Assembly: GCF_001640805.2 (NCBI RefSeq)
Contig: NC_066837.1
Location: 27,900,789-27,964,788 of the forward strand
DNA from: Lates calcarifer
Lineage: Eukaryota; Chordata; Actinopteri; Centropomidae
Direction: 5' to 3'
DNA length: 64,000 bases
The translations under genes and the position numbers were made by a program. Below are positions 11,885 to 21,060 of the stretch, one piece after another. Positions within the stretch are counted from its first letter, which is position 1. Each line of letters begins with the position of its first letter. The notes below the pieces were generated by a model. It worked only from the letters and a program-made list of their open reading frames with translations. It made no database searches and was not told where the DNA came from.

Positions 11885-13672
11885 CTGTTTACCAGCTTTG
11901 ACTGCACGTAGCAGCCTGCAGGCCACCTTCATGTCTCTAATAGCAAGCTCAGAGCTGTATAAAACAGCATGGATCCAATAAGCCATGGTTTCTGGTTTGG
12001 AAACTCATCTTGGTGGAATCACTAACCGTCATTTAGATCTGTTTTGTAGCAGTGATTTGTAATGATTTTGGAGCAAACTGTTCTGTTCTCATATTTTTGT
12101 TGTTTGGGTATGAGAACTTGGGCTTTTCAGTGGTGGATATCACTGTTTGGAACCCCACATTTGTTTGCCCTCAATTTTCCATTGCAGTACATAGAACACA
12201 TTCTATTGGACAGATAATTTTAGATCCCTTTAAAACAGAATCTGGTATAGAGACACTTCAATGATACAGTCTGAAAGTCTACAGCTTGTGTACCTTTGTT
12301 GCATACAAATGGAATTTAAAATAATACATGTGTAGTGAATAACGTCAAAATAAACAATAGGATGAGAGAAGCTGAAGTTTTAAATTCAAAAGAATAAATG
12401 TTATTTGCCCTGGAGGCTGTAGCAGTATATACACGTTGATTACATTTGCTCTTTCCATGAAACTGTGAACACACCTACGTGCAGCTCTTTTTCTTTTACC
12501 TTCAGCAGTCCTAAGAGAGCCCAACACAATGAACCTCAGTCTGGAATCCTGTGAAATAGCTCCCATAAAAACACACATGTTGTCTTTATGCGATCATACT
12601 CATATAATAAGTCATTATTCCTCAAAGCTACTAAACATCATTTACTCACTAAACAGCTAGACAATTTGCACCTCATTTAACCTCAACTGGTTTAGTCATT
12701 GTCCTTCAAAAGCACTTTGTTAGCTTTGCAGCACTTTGTCAGCTTTGTGGTGCTGATTTTTTTTTTTTTTTTTTTAAAAAGCTGACTGTGCTGATGTGTT
12801 CTGTGTGGACGTTTGTGGAGGAGCGACAGTTTACCAGGGAAAAAGATTTACACAATCTGGCATCAGTTATCATACAGATAATATATTTGTGAGACAACTG
12901 TGACATTCTGAGAGATGGAATGATTTATGGTTGTAAAATTTTAATGTTTCAGAAGAAGGATACAATATGTTTGTTAAGATTATACTCTGGGATAGCTTAA
13001 ACATACATTAAATTGAGTATTCTGTTGCCTTTTTAAGTGTTTTTGATTCTGCTATCTAGACTTATCTAGACACTTTGTGTAAATATTTCAAACTCATTTT
13101 TATTAGGTACATGCACAAATTTATTACAACTTTCTTCAGGAAATGGAACTTCCTCATAAGTTCGGGACAGACGGTCAAATATGGAGGCTGAGGTTGCAAA
13201 CATCTGTCTTTGTCAATGTGTTCTCATTGATCTTTATCCAGCTGTCCACTGACTCCTGGTCAGACCTTTGACCCCTTACCAGTCAATGCTTTAAGTGGTT
13301 TGAGTCTGATGTTCAGGAGCTGTGAATGTTGTCTTCTTCTAGGTGCATTTTCTGCCATTTCAGCATTGTGATGCTCCCAACAGATACCACCTTGGTCACC
13401 CTCTCTTTAAGGGTCTGTTTCTAAGGCATACTAGTAGAGATCTTATGTGCTGTGGTTAGATTGCTTGTGGTAGGTACTAACACCCTGTGACTTGAACTCT
13501 CTGTTCAGACAGTCCAGCCAGTCTCACTGGGATGCTGCTGGTGGTCCCTAATTAATTAGCAGTGTCTGTTTTGGTCTTAAGTCACAGCAAGATTGTACTA
13601 TCCACTCCTTGGACTTGTTGGTCTGGATAACCCTCCCTGCTTGGTATCTCTTTTTTTTTGTTTCTTTCTTTT

Positions 13673-13715
13673 TTTATCATTTTTTGGGGCTTTTTGCCTT
13701 TATTGGATAGGACAG
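13673..13715 (-). mobile_element. Host tRNA-derived SINE, 3' part (split by a nested SINE)
   Basis: Reads TTTTTGGGGCTTTTTGCC then TTTATTGGATAGGACAG, the antisense 3' end of a common fish SINE whose body and head continue at 14067-14212. The last 11 bases (13705-13715) are repeated at 14067-14077 as the target duplication of the inserted element. Confidence 0.8.
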
Positions 13716-14066
13716 ACGGGTTGCACGATGGTGCAGTGGTTAGCACTGTTGCCTCACAGCAAAAAGGTCCTGAGTTTGAGCCCCAGTTCGAGCCTGAGGC
13801 TTTTCTGTGTGGAGTTTACATGCTCTCCCTGTGCCTGCGTGGGTTCTCCAGGTACTCCAGCTTCCTCCCACAGTCCAAAGACATGCAGGTTAACTGGTGA
13901 CTCTTAATTGCCTATAGGTGTGAAAATGAGTGTGAGTGGTTGTTTGTCTTTATGAGTTGGCAATGGACTGGTGATCCATACAGGTGTACCTCTTGCCCAA
14001 TGACAGCTGGGCTCCAGGCCCCACGCGCAGCCCTTAATGGATAAGCGGTATAGATAACAGATGGAT
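13716..14066 (+). mobile_element. tRNA-head SINE with L2-like GATGGATGG tail, full length, nested
   Basis: Head with A box region (GGTGCAGTGGTTAGCAC) and B box-like GAGTTTGAGCCCC. The body has GTGGAGTTTACATGCTCTCC, TCCTCCCACAGTCCAAAGAC and ATGCAGGTTAACTGGTGACT. The tail has GGATAAGCGG and ends ATGGATGGAT. It is flanked by the 11-bp direct repeat GGATAGGACAG at 13705-13715 and 14067-14077, so it is a clean target-primed insertion into an older, opposite-strand SINE. Family members also lie at 36712-36955, 37800-37985 and 39303-39418. Confidence 0.88.
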
Positions 14067-14212
14067 GGATAGGACAGTGGATAAAGATCAGGGGAGTAAC
14101 ATGCAGCAAAAGTCCGGCCAGGAGCGGGATTTGAGCCGGGGACTAGCTGCTCAGGGCACTATGGCCCATGTGGTACGTGCCCTAGCATTCAGCTATCGGG
14201 TCGCCCCTGCTG
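14067..14212 (-). mobile_element. Host tRNA-derived SINE, body and tRNA head (split by nested SINE)
   Basis: Antisense body GTAACATGCAGCAAAAG, then the head. Read on the minus strand, it has an A box-like GATAGCTGAATGCTAGGGC and B box-like GGCTCAAATCCC. It continues the fragment at 13673-13715; removing the inserted SINE and one copy of the 11-bp duplication rejoins it. Confidence 0.75.
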
Positions 14213-15156
14213 CTTGGTGTTTCTTCACTAGAATGTTGGTGGCAGTTTGAAGAAAGTTTTAAAACAGCCACAGCATCAGTCCCTCATGCTTAGGAATAAA
14301 ATATAGAAAAAGAGAATTTAACAAACAATAAAATATTAAAACTCCAAATGATTAGACTACAGTCCTGTCACCACCAGCAAGTGACTTTGACATTTTTTTC
14401 TTTTCAACAGAATTATATTATAAGACTCTCTTGATCAGTATTTTTTATCTACATCTACTGTGAATACAATGACTCATCCTTGGTTTTACAATCATTAACA
14501 CCCACAAACTCTTGTATCACAGAAAGTTATTGGAAAATATGACATTCACAGGTGAAGTTCTTCATATCAGAGGTTGTTTCTTAATGTAATAGTGTAACTT
14601 AATGTGAGACTTTATACGTTAGTACTATAACGTTTTCAGCTGCCTTGCTGCAGGAAGGACAAAGGGGAGTCAGGCACAGAGAAATGTCCTGCTCAAGGAC
14701 ACTTCCTCCTGTTAAAGGGTGGTCTCCGAGCACCAGTCCATCCTCTTCGTAAAGATAGCTCCATATAAAGATGAGATACATACGAGGTACAGTCTGTATC
14801 AGGCATAAAACACACTCCTCCTTTCTGGTGCAGTGCTCCTCCAAGTTACAAAATACATCTTACTTGAATGTGGATTGATTTGAGGAATTCCATCTGATTT
14901 ATTGTTAAAAGGGATTAATAATTTCCACTCCATTAGTAAGCCATAGTAATTGATGAATGGCAGCATCACAAGAGATGAGAAGTTCCATTCACTTTCATTA
15001 AAATCTCATTACATGTCTCACTCTGAAATAACTCAGTCCTGGCAAACAGTCCGTCTCTGTGTTGATCTGCGTTGCTCAGAGTTTTTCTTGGTGATGACCT
15101 GTTTGGACATAGTCCTCTCAGGGTAACCAGGGTGGAGCACACTGCCTTATATAGGA
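14213..15156. other. Upstream flank, little recognised
   Basis: Anonymous DNA. TCCTGCTCAAGGACACTTCC near 14686-14705 resembles the antisense SINE body at 8402-8420 and may be a remnant, too short to call. Confidence 0.45.
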
Positions 15157-15189
15157 CAGTGGTTCCCAACCATTTTAGCTTGTGACCCA
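15157..15189 (+). mobile_element. hAT (Charlie-like) transposon end fragment
   Basis: CAGTGGTTCCCAACCATTTT then AGCTTGTGACCC is the characteristic left terminal sequence of hAT-Charlie-type elements. It stops at a TTAA (15190-15193) where a second element begins. Confidence 0.65.
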
Positions 15190-15193
15190 TTAA

Positions 15194-15400
15194 AGGAATA
15201 TTTCAATGTTTTGGGAAATAAGTTTATTCACTTGCAGGAGGAGAGTTCAATAGTAAGACTGATGCAGCTCTTACGTCAGTATGTTAAATGTGTAGCTGGA
15301 GCCAGTAACTGGTTAGCTTAGCTTAGCAGGCGTGTGGGAATATTTTCTTTGCAGGGACAAGTAACTGTAGCTTCATGTCTTCTGTACTTCTGACCATCAC
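15194..15400 (+). mobile_element. TTAA-ended foldback element, left half only
   Basis: Starts right after TTAA with AGGAATATTTCAATGTTTTG and GGAAATAAGTTTATTCAC, then GGTTAGCTTAGCTTAGCAG. This is the left arm of the same family as the complete foldback element at 45473-46014; from memory the family end reads TTAAAGGAATAGTTCGACAT. The right arm and second TTAA were not found, so it is truncated. It was inserted in or beside the hAT fragment. Confidence 0.65.
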
Positions 15401-17229
15401 ACATTGACACAAGTTCAACCAAAGGGTGATTATTCCCTCTCAGATTTATTTATGTGTAGCCAGAAAAAAATAAAACTTCTTGGCCCTAGACCAACCAGCA
15501 TGGTCTTGTGGGTCAGGCGTAAAGGATTAGAGATTTCCACCAGACCAGGGGTGAAATGTGTCTGCTCTATGAAATACAAAGGAATCGCACTACGCTGTTC
15601 ATATTGCTGCATTTATTCCCTCCACTTGATTTTTTTTTTTTTTTTTTTTTACAAAGGGCTGTGTATCCTGCGGCTCTACAGCTGCAGTTGCAAATCACAA
15701 AACTGTCTTTTTAACACTGATATGACTGGAAATTTGTTGAAATTCAGGCCAAGTCCCCTGAGTATTCCCTGATGGGTAATTGGTGGGCAGTCAAGTTGAT
15801 AGACAAGGACACAACATGCTAGATCGCTAATGAATAACCCTGCTGCTCTTAAGCACACACACTCAAACACCTACTCATACACCCAAACACTCTTTCTCTC
15901 TCTTTCTCACACGCTCACAAAAACACACATTTCCTGCTTTTATATCACCATTCCTTCCGCGCACTAAGTCCTTGATGAGCGCAGCATAGTATCCCAGCGC
16001 TCCCTCTCTCCCCCTTCCCTCCCGCTCCCTCTCATGTGCCTCTAGGCGCTGTCTTATATTCCCCCTAGGAGTGGTGCAACTCCCTGCCAATTCTTCCCAA
16101 TCCATCAGTGAGTGTTCTGCCCCTCCGGGCTTTTTTTTCCCCATACCGTCAGACTGACTGACCTGGTCTCCTCACCACGAAGGCTGCCTCTGCTTCATTC
16201 TTCACATTAGGTTGAGTTTGGTGCGAGAGGGAGACATCGGCAGCCTGTACCACAGTGACAGAAGCGACTGATATGATAATTGACCAGTGGAGGCTGCTGG
16301 TTTCTGGCTGGAGGGCTGTACATTAGTAAATACAGGATATTTTAAGGGACCAAATTATCATGATTATTATTATGATGATTATTGTTGCTGTTGTCTTGTT
16401 ATCATTGTTGTTATTGTAATCATTATTATCATTAGATAAAGGTGTCCCTATGTTGAGTTCAGGCCAATGGCAGCAAAGTTAACCATTTTAATGGTGTTCT
16501 CAACCAGGTGTGACACCATGCTGAAAGATTTATTCTTAACTCGAACTGATTGAGCCATCTTATGCACTCCATTGAAAATGACTAACCCCAAAAAGCTTAG
16601 GTGCCTTCTAAAAGTAAATATATTTTTTGTTTACGTGTAGCATTTAACAGCAAGACGGCCTGGATATGATTAAGTGCACATGCAAAATATAATGCATACA
16701 TACAGATATGACTCCGTATACATTTTGTAATGCCGGCATGATATAAAAAGTTTATTTTATTTCATTTGGCCAAAACTAAATATTGCCACAATAGATAAAG
16801 AATAAATCGGAATGATATATGTGATTTTATTCCATTGTATTTGTTCAAATGATTATATCAGTCAGAGTTTTTTGGGGGACATTTTTTAAGAATATTTTTC
16901 ATATATTTTTTATTGATAGTACAGTGACTCATTCCTACATCCATGGTTTTAGTGCTATGTTTGTAATAATGATTCACCAATCACCGGTGGCTGTTCCACT
17001 TCTGCCCAAGCTGTGTGTATGTGTGCGCGCGTGTGTGTGCTTTAACTTCATTAGGTCGACGGATTATTTCAACTGATTCCCTCATCGGGTAGACCTAGGG
17101 TAATATTACTGACACTGGAAACGATTCAGCAAAGCCAACTGCAAACCTGCTATTACAAAATTGCATAGAAGAACTATTAGAACAATACAATATATTTATT
17201 ATAACGATTTTTGATAAGAAATGTGCCAT
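15401..17229. other. Proximal upstream region of sorcs1
   Basis: Contains a 21-base T run (15630-15650), a C/T-rich stretch with some CpG at 15880-16200, including a CCAATCC at 16098-16104, an imperfect ATT/GTT array at 16354-16436, and AT-rich DNA to the leader. Proximal regulatory elements may be present, but no site can be assigned with support. Confidence 0.4.
16354..16436 (+). repeat. Imperfect ATT/GTT trinucleotide array
   Basis: ATTATTATTATGATGATTATTG followed by GTTGCTGTTG and ATCATTATTATCATTAG; degenerate, about 80 bp. Confidence 0.8.
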
Positions 17230-17280
17230 GCACAAACTTCAGACACAGAGAACGGGAGAAGAGTCAGCACCACGGACAGC

Positions 17281-17293
17281 GTCTCTCTCTCTC

Positions 17294-17340
<47 letters not shown>
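17281..17340 (+). repeat. (CT)n microsatellite in the putative sorcs1 5' leader or core promoter
   Basis: About 60 bp of almost pure CT with one CC interruption near 17303, ending TTTCTTCC. It lies 243 bp before the start codon. Pyrimidine tracts of this kind can bind GAGA-type or PTB-type factors and vary in length between individuals; any role here is inference. In two upstream frames it would code for Ser-Leu repeats, which are not real protein. Confidence 0.9.
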
Positions 17341-17344
<4 letters not shown>

Positions 17345-17582
17345 GGCGCACACTCGGCAGCTGGCTGCGATACAGCTCCTCCCTCCTGTGTGGTGGCTTT
17401 CCCGACCAAAGATCCTTGGACGTGAACAGTTTCGCTGAAGAGCACTTTTCTCTCCTCCCCCCCCAAACAACCAGACGGGCTATCGAGGCGCCAGTTATTC
17501 CATATCGACCCTGAGAGAAAAGAGTTGAGGTGTCGGATAAGGTCTTTAACGGTCCTTCACTCTCCCCAAATCTCTGTCAGCG

Positions 17583-18239
17583 ATGGAGACTTGGGCTGGC
17601 TTCTGCCCAGGACTGCACTTATCTGTGGGTATCTGGGTGATGATAGCCGCTCTTACTCTGCAAAATGCCAAGGCGGAGATAACTTGCGCATGTTGCCCGT
17701 CGCCAGTTCAACTTCACCTGGAGAAATTACGGCTGGGGATGCGCACTGACCCGACAGAGGAACCGAGCACCCTAGAGTTTAAGGAAGTCGGGGCTACCGA
17801 CCAAAATATTGGAGTGGACGACGACCACGAGACAGGCGATTCTATCGAGGATGTTCCCCTGTTCCCCCAAGATGTCAGTTTGGATGGAGTCAGCACAACG
17901 GAACATACACCAGGGTCCAGTGAAGAAAGTCACCGCGGCAATGTTGAGGAAAGAGAGGATGCTGCGCTCCGGAGAGCGAAGAGGAGCGGTCCTGAGTTTG
18001 CCGAGTTCAGTGAGGGCAGGTGGACCGGTCGGACTGGCGTGGATGCGGGTGCTCCGGAGGATCGTGGCTCGTTGTTAGACGGACAGAAGCAGGGCAGGTC
18101 CGAGTTCAGATGGAACAGGGACGAAGGGAGAGGAAATACCCGGCAGGAAGAGCCCAAGCTCACTAGCAGCACTTTCGCTCTGACTGGGGACTCTGCGCAT
18201 AACCACGCGGTGGTCTACTGGTCAGGACAAAACAGCAGC
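17583..18239 (+). CDS. sorcs1: SorCS-family VPS10 sorting receptor, first coding exon (probably sorcs1), partial gene
   Basis: Encodes the first 219 residues of a type I membrane sorting receptor of the VPS10-domain (sortilin/SorCS) family. Members act in neuronal protein trafficking between Golgi, endosomes and cell surface. Seen here: a hydrophobic signal peptide (about residues 11-31, ending NAKA), then Cys-Ala-Cys-Cys-Pro-Ser-Pro at 35-41, an acidic low-complexity propeptide, a furin-type site RRAKR at 130-134, a charged linker, and TSSTFALTGDSAHN from residue 194, which is the hallmark start of the SorCS VPS10 domain, with an N-glycosylation sequon (NSS) at 217-219. The ATG has G at -3 and G at +4; an in-frame TGA at 17526-17528 lies upstream with no other in-frame ATG between. 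The reading continues only 6 codons past the GTAAGT donor. SORCS1 rather than SORCS3 is favoured by the CCPSP motif after the signal peptide and by LTS-TFALTG, compared from memory without alignment. The VPS10 propeller, PKD, transmembrane and tail exons lie beyond this window. Confidence 0.88.
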
Positions 18240-18245
18240 GTAAGT
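18240..18245 (+). other. sorcs1: Splice donor of sorcs1 intron 1 (phase 0)
   Basis: The exon ends ...AAC AGC AGC and is followed by GTAAGT, a strong consensus donor. The break falls between codons (phase 0). From memory, SorCS1/3 exon 2 resumes with the VILILTK segment directly after NSS, which fits this junction. Read-through reaches a stop at 18258-18260. Confidence 0.85.
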
Positions 18246-20360
18246 AACCATGGTTTATAATATATATATATATGTATATTTAAATTCAGCTGCTTTTTGG
18301 CTTTTGCGGCTCCATATTTTACACAAACTCTTTCTAAAGAGTGGGGTATTTTCAGCAGCTGGGTGAATGAACTCCGTGGCGCACAGAGCAGGGACTTTGT
18401 GCTCTGTCGTGCCGCTGAGTTGTGGTTCACTGTTAACAGGTGCACTGGAAGCTACAGATGCGCACCGACGCACACTGTTCCCTAAATGCCAGACTTGTGC
18501 AGCGTTTGTGAATTGTATTCGACCGCGACCTTTGACTCTCACCAATTACGCGCGAACCCCCACTGTGTTACAGCATTTCTTTCGCAGTTTTGCGATATTA
18601 TCCGAACCTTTTTTTTTTTTTTTTTTACTTTTCTCTGTCAGTGCATGGTCTGAGAGTCGTGCAATTTGAATTTAATATTTAGTTTGTCGTGATTTATAGT
18701 CTTAGTGTGAAAAATATTTATGATTTATTTGCAGCGAATTGGGGATATGCTAATGCATGATTCATTCCTCCTTACCGATGCGAGGTTTTTCATCCAAATT
18801 AATTGACTGGGGAAGGAGGGAGTCATAAATTATTTCTTAATCTCCAATAAACCCTTAAATTCTTTAGATTATGAATTTCTCCCCTGTAGTTTTTTAAGCG
18901 TTCACTTGGCTGAAGTGATCACCTAATAAACCAAATGAATGAGGGTTTGTTGACTTTATAGGACATATTTACGCCACAGACGTGTGATATTGTTTTTATA
19001 TTGCAAATAAAAAGGTGACAGCCCGGGATGCATTACCACGGACTTTCCAAAGGGGGGTGTTCAGTTTTTGGAGATTCAGTCTTACTCCATCTGCATTATC
19101 ATGAAAGGAGGAGATGTGTGCCTCCCTGAAACAATGGTCCCTAATGACAGGGACTCAGGGTTTAAATGCTACAGTAAACTGTAGTGTGACATCACAGGCA
19201 TAAAATATAGAAACTGGAGGAAAATATCTTCTTTTTGTTACTCCAAACAATGTCTTCCAAAAATGCTTAAAGAATGCTAGATGCTCAATTTGAGATTAAT
19301 TTCCAAATCAGAGCCATAATATGTTCTCTTGCTCTGTGGGTGTAGGAGGGCAACATGCAGTTCTTTTAAGAGGACAGCATTACTGTACAGGTCAAAGACA
19401 GGGGCAACCTGCTGCCATATCATTGGTAAATCTTTACAACAGCAGGAAATAGTTCTCACAGTACCACTTACTGGTCTCTAAAATGACACAGACCGCATTC
19501 AAGCCCATTCTCCATATGAAATGGATGAAAATCCTGCCCCTCTTATAAAAGAGGGCCCTCATAGGAAGAGAATAATGAGACAAAATGAATCAAAGTCATT
19601 TACACAAACATGTAAGCTTACAGGGAGCCGATGGGCTCTTCTTTGTGGTTTCACAAGCTTAATTTGTTGTTGTGGCTGCTCCACTCTCTTTTTTCCATTT
19701 GAAAAAAAAATAATAATCCCACATATTCAGTCTTGTCTGAGTTGATTATGACACGGTGCATGAACTTGTTTTTTAACCCGCAGTGAAGACTGAGGCACTG
19801 TGAGGGGAACATGTTTGTGAGTGCGTGCATGTGTGTGTAACTGCATGAGTGTGCACTGGATGGAAAGGGTGAGGAGGTTATTGTGTGCCACTGCCCCTCA
19901 GCTTTAAATCTTTAATAATTATCTTGACGACTGAGGCTTCTAATTCAAAGTCTTTTCTTCTTTTTGGGCAAAAAACAAGGGACATCAGGCCTGGCCTCAA
20001 GAGCATCCTGAAGAGCAGAGATCTTCTACTTAATCTTCATTGGCCAATGGTGCTTCTGGTGATGAATATGGTGGTAGGGCAGGCAGATTGAGTTTGAAGT
20101 CCTCTAATTTAACTGCAGCAGTTAAATTGGAGTGAGAGTAAGTGGTTGGCTAACGGGTTGACAAACTGGTTGGGTGGATGACCAGCTTACTTCAGCCACC
20201 TTAACCTTGAATGTCTATTTAGTGCCCATTTTACTCTTTGTGGGCTCCCAGATTTTTTATCTGTACTACAGAGTGTCCTCACCAAATAAATAACAACACC
20301 GGTTGTTTAGTTGTATCCTTAAAACCACTTAAGGCATCCTATCGTCTTGTGGCTAAGACA

Positions 20361-20391
<31 letters not shown>

Positions 20392-20499
20392 CACAATAAT
20401 ATAGTTATCATATCATTTTCACTCTCCCTGTGTTCTCCGTCTGTCCTGACACTGTCAGCCATTAGATAGACATTACATAAATACGCCATGATCATGATC
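18246..20499 (+). other. Start of sorcs1 intron 1, no further gene seen
   Basis: Holds a TA microsatellite at 18258-18275 and an 18-base T run at 18609-18626. The first 300 bases keep some CpG content. From about 18650 on, the sequence is AT-rich and anonymous. A 23-base palindrome lies at 20106-20128. No exon 2-like coding stretch was seen. Confidence 0.5.
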
Positions 20500-21060
20500 A
20501 TTCTTACCTTCACCAAGTAGTGGCCTGTTGTCTGATTTTGACATCACTGTATTTCATTTCCTGACAAAAGCCAACATTGGTTTCTTCTAAACATGACCAC
20601 ACACTTTTCCTAACCTGATTATTTTTACCATGACCATAATCTTACCTGAACCTTAACAACGTTATTGACAACAATCACACCTTTGACCAGTGGTTCTTTT
20701 TAACCATAACCTTGATCATTCTCTAACCATGACCAAGTGGCACTTTCTGGTGTTCAGATCAGACACCAGATGACACTACCTGACTGCATCTTGACTGCAA
20801 ATAACATTGATTTCTCTTAATTTTGAGCACAATTTTTCCCTAAACTTGAAGATTTGGTTCTTTTTACTATGACCATGATCATTCTCTAACTTTAACCAAA
20901 GCCTGTTTGAATCATCAGTCAACAGTCATCATTAGTTTCTTTTCACCAGTCTTTCATTAACCTTGACCAAGCAGTTCTTCATTTAAACAAGACCACAATG
21001 TGTCCTATCCTTAACCAAGTAATTTTAATTGGTTAACCTTAACCAAATGATGACCTTACA
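20500..21060 (+). repeat. Degenerate tandem array with TAACC/TGACCA motifs
   Basis: GGTTCTTTTTAACCATAACC with TTGATCATTCTCTAACCATG (20691-20730) recurs as GGTTCTTTTTACTATGACCA with TGATCATTCTCTAACTTTAA (20857-20896), spaced about 166 bp. Shorter motifs such as TAACCTTGACCAAG, TTACCATGACCATAATC and CTTAACCAAGTAA are scattered on the same strand before and after. This looks like an old satellite or minisatellite whose units have drifted apart. Confidence 0.65.

Larger units (their letters stand above)
10331..13672. other. Upstream flank with simple repeats only
   Basis: TA runs at 11515-11530 and 11640-11658, a hairpin at 11546-11584, an imperfect AAT/ACT array at 11821-11884 and a 19-base T run at 12757-12775. 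No exon or named transposon recognised. Confidence 0.5.
17230..18560. promoter_or_regulatory. CpG-rich promoter/first-exon region of sorcs1
   Basis: CpG dinucleotides are clearly dense from about 17240 to 18560 (roughly 40 in the 657-bp exon by eye), while the rest of the window is CpG-depleted. CpG enrichment around a first exon is typical of vertebrate housekeeping and neural promoters. No convincing TATA box or start site could be fixed; the AT-rich stretch at 17180-17215 is only a weak candidate. Exact island limits need a CpG observed/expected calculation. Confidence 0.6.

Noticed and set aside
17211..17470. Ser-Leu and Arg-Glu repeat proteins
   Set aside because: They are translations of the CT microsatellite on the two strands.
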